From Hordeum vulgare subsp. vulgare (taxonomy: Eukaryota > Streptophyta > Magnoliopsida > Poales > Poaceae), in contig NC_058523.1 in NCBI RefSeq assembly GCF_904849725.1, positions 341,723,948 to 341,787,947 of the forward strand: a stretch of DNA of 64,000 nucleotides. The letters run 5' to 3'. The notes beneath the pieces are model-generated. The model had not been told where the DNA came from. It saw only the letters and a program-made list of their open reading frames with translations, and did not search any database. Both the position numbers and the translations under genes were made by a program. Numbering within the stretch: position 1 is the stretch's first letter; the number at the start of each line of letters is the position of its first letter. Positions 61,515 through 64,000 of the stretch are shown piece by piece.

Positions 61515-61529
61515 CAAAAAGGGGGAGAT
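61515..61529 (+). other. Sirevirus-like polypurine tract
   Basis: AAAAAGGGGGAGAT directly before the 3' LTR at 61530. Confidence 0.85.
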
Positions 61530-63051
61530 TGAAAGAACAATATGCTCCCTTGGTGGTTTTGATAATTCATGACAACATATATTGTCTCTTGGACTAACAC
61601 TTTTACCTAGATATTTCAGGAATAGTCCATGGAGAGGTTTGGCTAAAGGTTTATGTGGAGATGGCCCTTGATGCAAGAAATGAATAAGATTGGCTCAAGC
61701 TTCAAGCTAGATGACTCTCCGTTTTATATTTGTGAGAAATCACTTTTGAGTCCATAGGAAAGCCAATACTATTATAAGGGGGTGAGGTGGTAAAATGAAC
61801 TGATTTCTCAAAGTGCTCAAGTTAGCCACCAAAATACTCAGTCATTTTCCCACATAACCATTCTGTCAAATTCCACATACTCAAATTCGGTGTCACCAAC
61901 TTCCACATTTCGGACCCACTGAGTTTGACCTTAGATAGAAACCCTAGCCATTCCCACCAAATCGGTGCAACCGAATCCAACTCGGCGCTACCGAGTTCAA
62001 TGTGACCAACATTTTGTTGCCTCGATACATAAAATCAAAATTTCAGAGTTTGAGTATAGGTACCACCCAGTTTGGCCATCTGACCGTTAGCTACCTTTCC
62101 GGTGCCACCAAGTTGTGTATATCGGTCCCATCGAGATTCAAAAGTTATTGACTTTGTGTGAATCGGTACCACTGAGTTTGTAACTTCGGTGTCATCGAGT
62201 TTGCCACTTTAGGTGTAACGGTTGGATTTTGTGTGTTGCCTATATATACCCCTTCACCCACCTCTCACTCGTGGGAGAAGTACTAAGAACAAACACTTCA
62301 TTGCCAGATCCATTTTCTAAGAGAGAACCACCTACTCATGTGTTGAGACCAAGATATTTCAATCAAACCATTTGAAAGTTGATCTCTAGCATCCCCAAAC
62401 AGCTTTCCACCATATCAATCTCTCCTGCACATGCATATTCTGTGAGAGAGTTATTTTGTGTTGAGGAGACTATCTTTAGAAGTACAAGAGCAAGGATTTC
62501 ATTGATCTACCACATCTATTACCTTTTGGAGGGTGGTGCCTCCTAGATTGGTTAGGTGTCGCTTGGGAGCCTCCTACTTCATGTTGTGGAGTTGAACCAA
62601 GATGTTTGTAAGGGCAAGGAGATCGCCAACTTCATGAATATCTACCATGACTAAGGCTAGTCCTTCGTGGGCGGAAGCCATGGTGGAATAGACATGGCCA
62701 CTTCTTCATGGACCTCTTGTGGGTGGAGCCCTCCGTGGACTCTTGCAGCCGTTACCATCCTTGGGTTGAAGTCTCCACTAATATAAACGTACGATAGGGC
62801 CACCTATCGGAACCATGCCAAAAATCATTGTGCCAACCTCTTTCCGTTGTATCTCCTAAACTCTACTCCTTTACATGTGCAAAGTCTTTACTTTTCTGCT
62901 GCCATATATGTTGACTAGCATGCATAGGGTGTACTAGACTTGTTCGAGCTACTGAATTTCTGCCTTCCTTGAAATTGGGTTAGCCTAGGAATTTTATCTT
63001 GACAAGTAGTCTATTCACCCCCCTCTAGACACATCTTCTATCGATCCCTCA
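61530..63051 (+). repeat. Sirevirus-like 3' LTR
   Basis: 1522 bp, TGAAAGAACAATATG to ATCGATCCCTCA; CAGCC (63052-63056) follows. Confidence 0.9.
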
Positions 63052-64000
63052 CAGCCTGATGCCTCAACAATGCCATAATTACCAGATGACTTTTTGGTTG
63101 TTCGAATTGGCAAGGTCTCATCCTTGCAGCATCCTTGCATTTTGGTTATGTAGCGAACCTGATTATCTTTTTGTTGAGTTTATGTTATTCGCCTAAATCT
63201 TGTGTTTGATGCCTCGATACCATCTAAAATAGTCGCGCCCTCGCCTAAACCTGGTTCTTCTCTCGGCCATCCCATGACTAGGGCCTGGATATGGTGTCTG
63301 TGCTCGGGTCCGTCCCTGCAGTGTTGGTAAAGCCAGGCAATTGAGCTCTGTGTCACAGGCCAGCTCCTGCGCACGTCACCGCACAAAGATCGTTGGTGCT
63401 CGCCCTCTCATGGAATCGTCGCGAGTAGGTAGATAAGGGCGCGACCCAATATGTGTAACTGCCAGTTTGGTGTTTTCCGCCTTAGGTACCACACACTCGA
63501 CGAGACTTTCATTGACCATTTCAAGGAGGAATTCGTCACTGCACCTATGTTGATGCCCGTCCCCACAGTGTCGCTGGGCTTGAGTGACCGAGCTCTGCAT
63601 GGCGGGCCAGACCCACACACCCTAGATTGTTTGTGCCCCCGGTGTCCAATGAATTTTCGCAGTGGTCTCAGGGCGATCGCCCAGCACGCGTCGCCCTCTC
63701 GACACATGTTGCATGAGCTCGCAACTTCGCCAAGGGCCGGGCGCTAGTCGCCCGAGGGCCACAGAAGCGGCTCCTAGGCCCGGCACCTGGAACCCCGAGA
63801 GTCTTCGCTCGTGACCCTCTCACGTAGGAATGACGTGGGGTTGTACACGCCCCTAAGACTCCTGGGTCACCACCTCTTGCCTCGGGAGGACTCTCGCCCA
63901 CACCCAAGTGGAAGCGCTATGCTTCGTGCTGGCAAAACAATCGAATAGCGACTATGCCCACACCCAAGTGTAAGCCCCATGCTCCGCGTTGGCATAACGG
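63052..64000. other. Flank of the Sirevirus-like insertion, probably Gypsy-C, unassigned
   Basis: GC-rich at its right side, no coding frame supported. A 60-bp direct repeat (CCCACACCCAAGTG at 63897 and 63957, with matching continuation) runs to the window edge. A weaker duplication pairs about 63307-63375 with about 63550-63620. Probably LTR or untranslated sequence of Gypsy-C, but it does not match the LTR part at 50225-50806. Confidence 0.35.

Larger units (their letters stand above)
53850..63051 (+). mobile_element. Sirevirus-like Copia retrotransposon with both LTRs
   Basis: LTRs at 53850-55359 and 61530-63051 are flanked by CTGCC/CAGCC. Order: primer site, gag-protease, integrase, reverse transcriptase-RNase H, a 2.2-kb noncoding 3' region with many polypurine tracts, and the 3' LTR. 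All domains can be found but carry stops, and the protease active site is changed. Confidence 0.88.

Noticed and set aside
1..64000. Search for a host gene, tRNA or rRNA
   Set aside because: tRNA-like sequence is limited to primer-binding sites, and every long ORF with a recognisable domain belongs to a transposable element.

Overview
The window is intergenic DNA of a large, repeat-rich grass genome, most likely wheat or a close Triticeae relative. The evidence is a BARE-1/WIS/Angela-type Copia element, Athila-like Gypsy elements with the TGGCGCCGTTGCCGGGG primer-binding site, Sirevirus-like Copia elements, and a CACTA transposon with a CACTACTAGG terminus. I see no host gene, rRNA, tRNA, CRISPR array or prokaryotic feature. 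Nearly every base can be placed in a stack of nested transposable elements.

Layout, outermost first. (0) A decayed Gypsy element (Gypsy-C) holds 50225-53849 and probably 63052-64000. (1) A Sirevirus-like Copia with both LTRs (53850-63051, + strand) is inserted in it. A second Copia (copia-A, - strand) abuts it; its 5' LTR is 48839-50224 and its gag is at 2859-3671. (2) Copia-A is split twice: a CACTA element covers 1-2858 and continues off the left edge, and an Angela-type Copia spans 4580-48465 (- strand, target duplication CGAAG). (3) The Angela element carries three insertions: Gypsy-1 (4759-18724, duplication GCGTC) and Gypsy-2 (19041-29612) in its 3' LTR, and a Sirevirus-like non-autonomous element (34059-44603) between its gag and protease. 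(4) Two solo LTRs are nested deeper: 8323-12124 (duplication AACAA) in Gypsy-1, and 19049-21636 (duplication TACGT) eight bases into the 5' LTR of Gypsy-2. One path is therefore five levels deep.

Coding content. The Angela and Sirevirus-like elements still show gag, protease, integrase, reverse transcriptase and RNase H, broken by stops and frameshifts. Gypsy-1 and Gypsy-2 have only gag and protease, so they would depend on enzymes supplied in trans. Gypsy-1 also has an accessory ORF (13289-12267), and the 34059-44603 element has gag plus an accessory ORF (37910-36433).

The most unusual observation is that both accessory ORFs appear to have their own promoter built from LTR-type sequence. 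In Gypsy-1 an LTR-like block plus a 222-nt putative 5'UTR intron lies upstream of the ORF. In the other element an array of CGGACGTCCG-type palindromes, also found in its LTRs, leads to a clean TATAAATA box 200 nt before the ATG. The second accessory protein begins with a stretch resembling the histone H3 tail around K4 and K9. The CACTA element carries an intact 82-codon ORF that joins an RNase H1-type hybrid-binding domain to a C-terminal membrane segment.

All boundaries, frameshifts and domain calls were read by eye from sequence and motifs. No alignment or database search was run, so family names are recognition calls.
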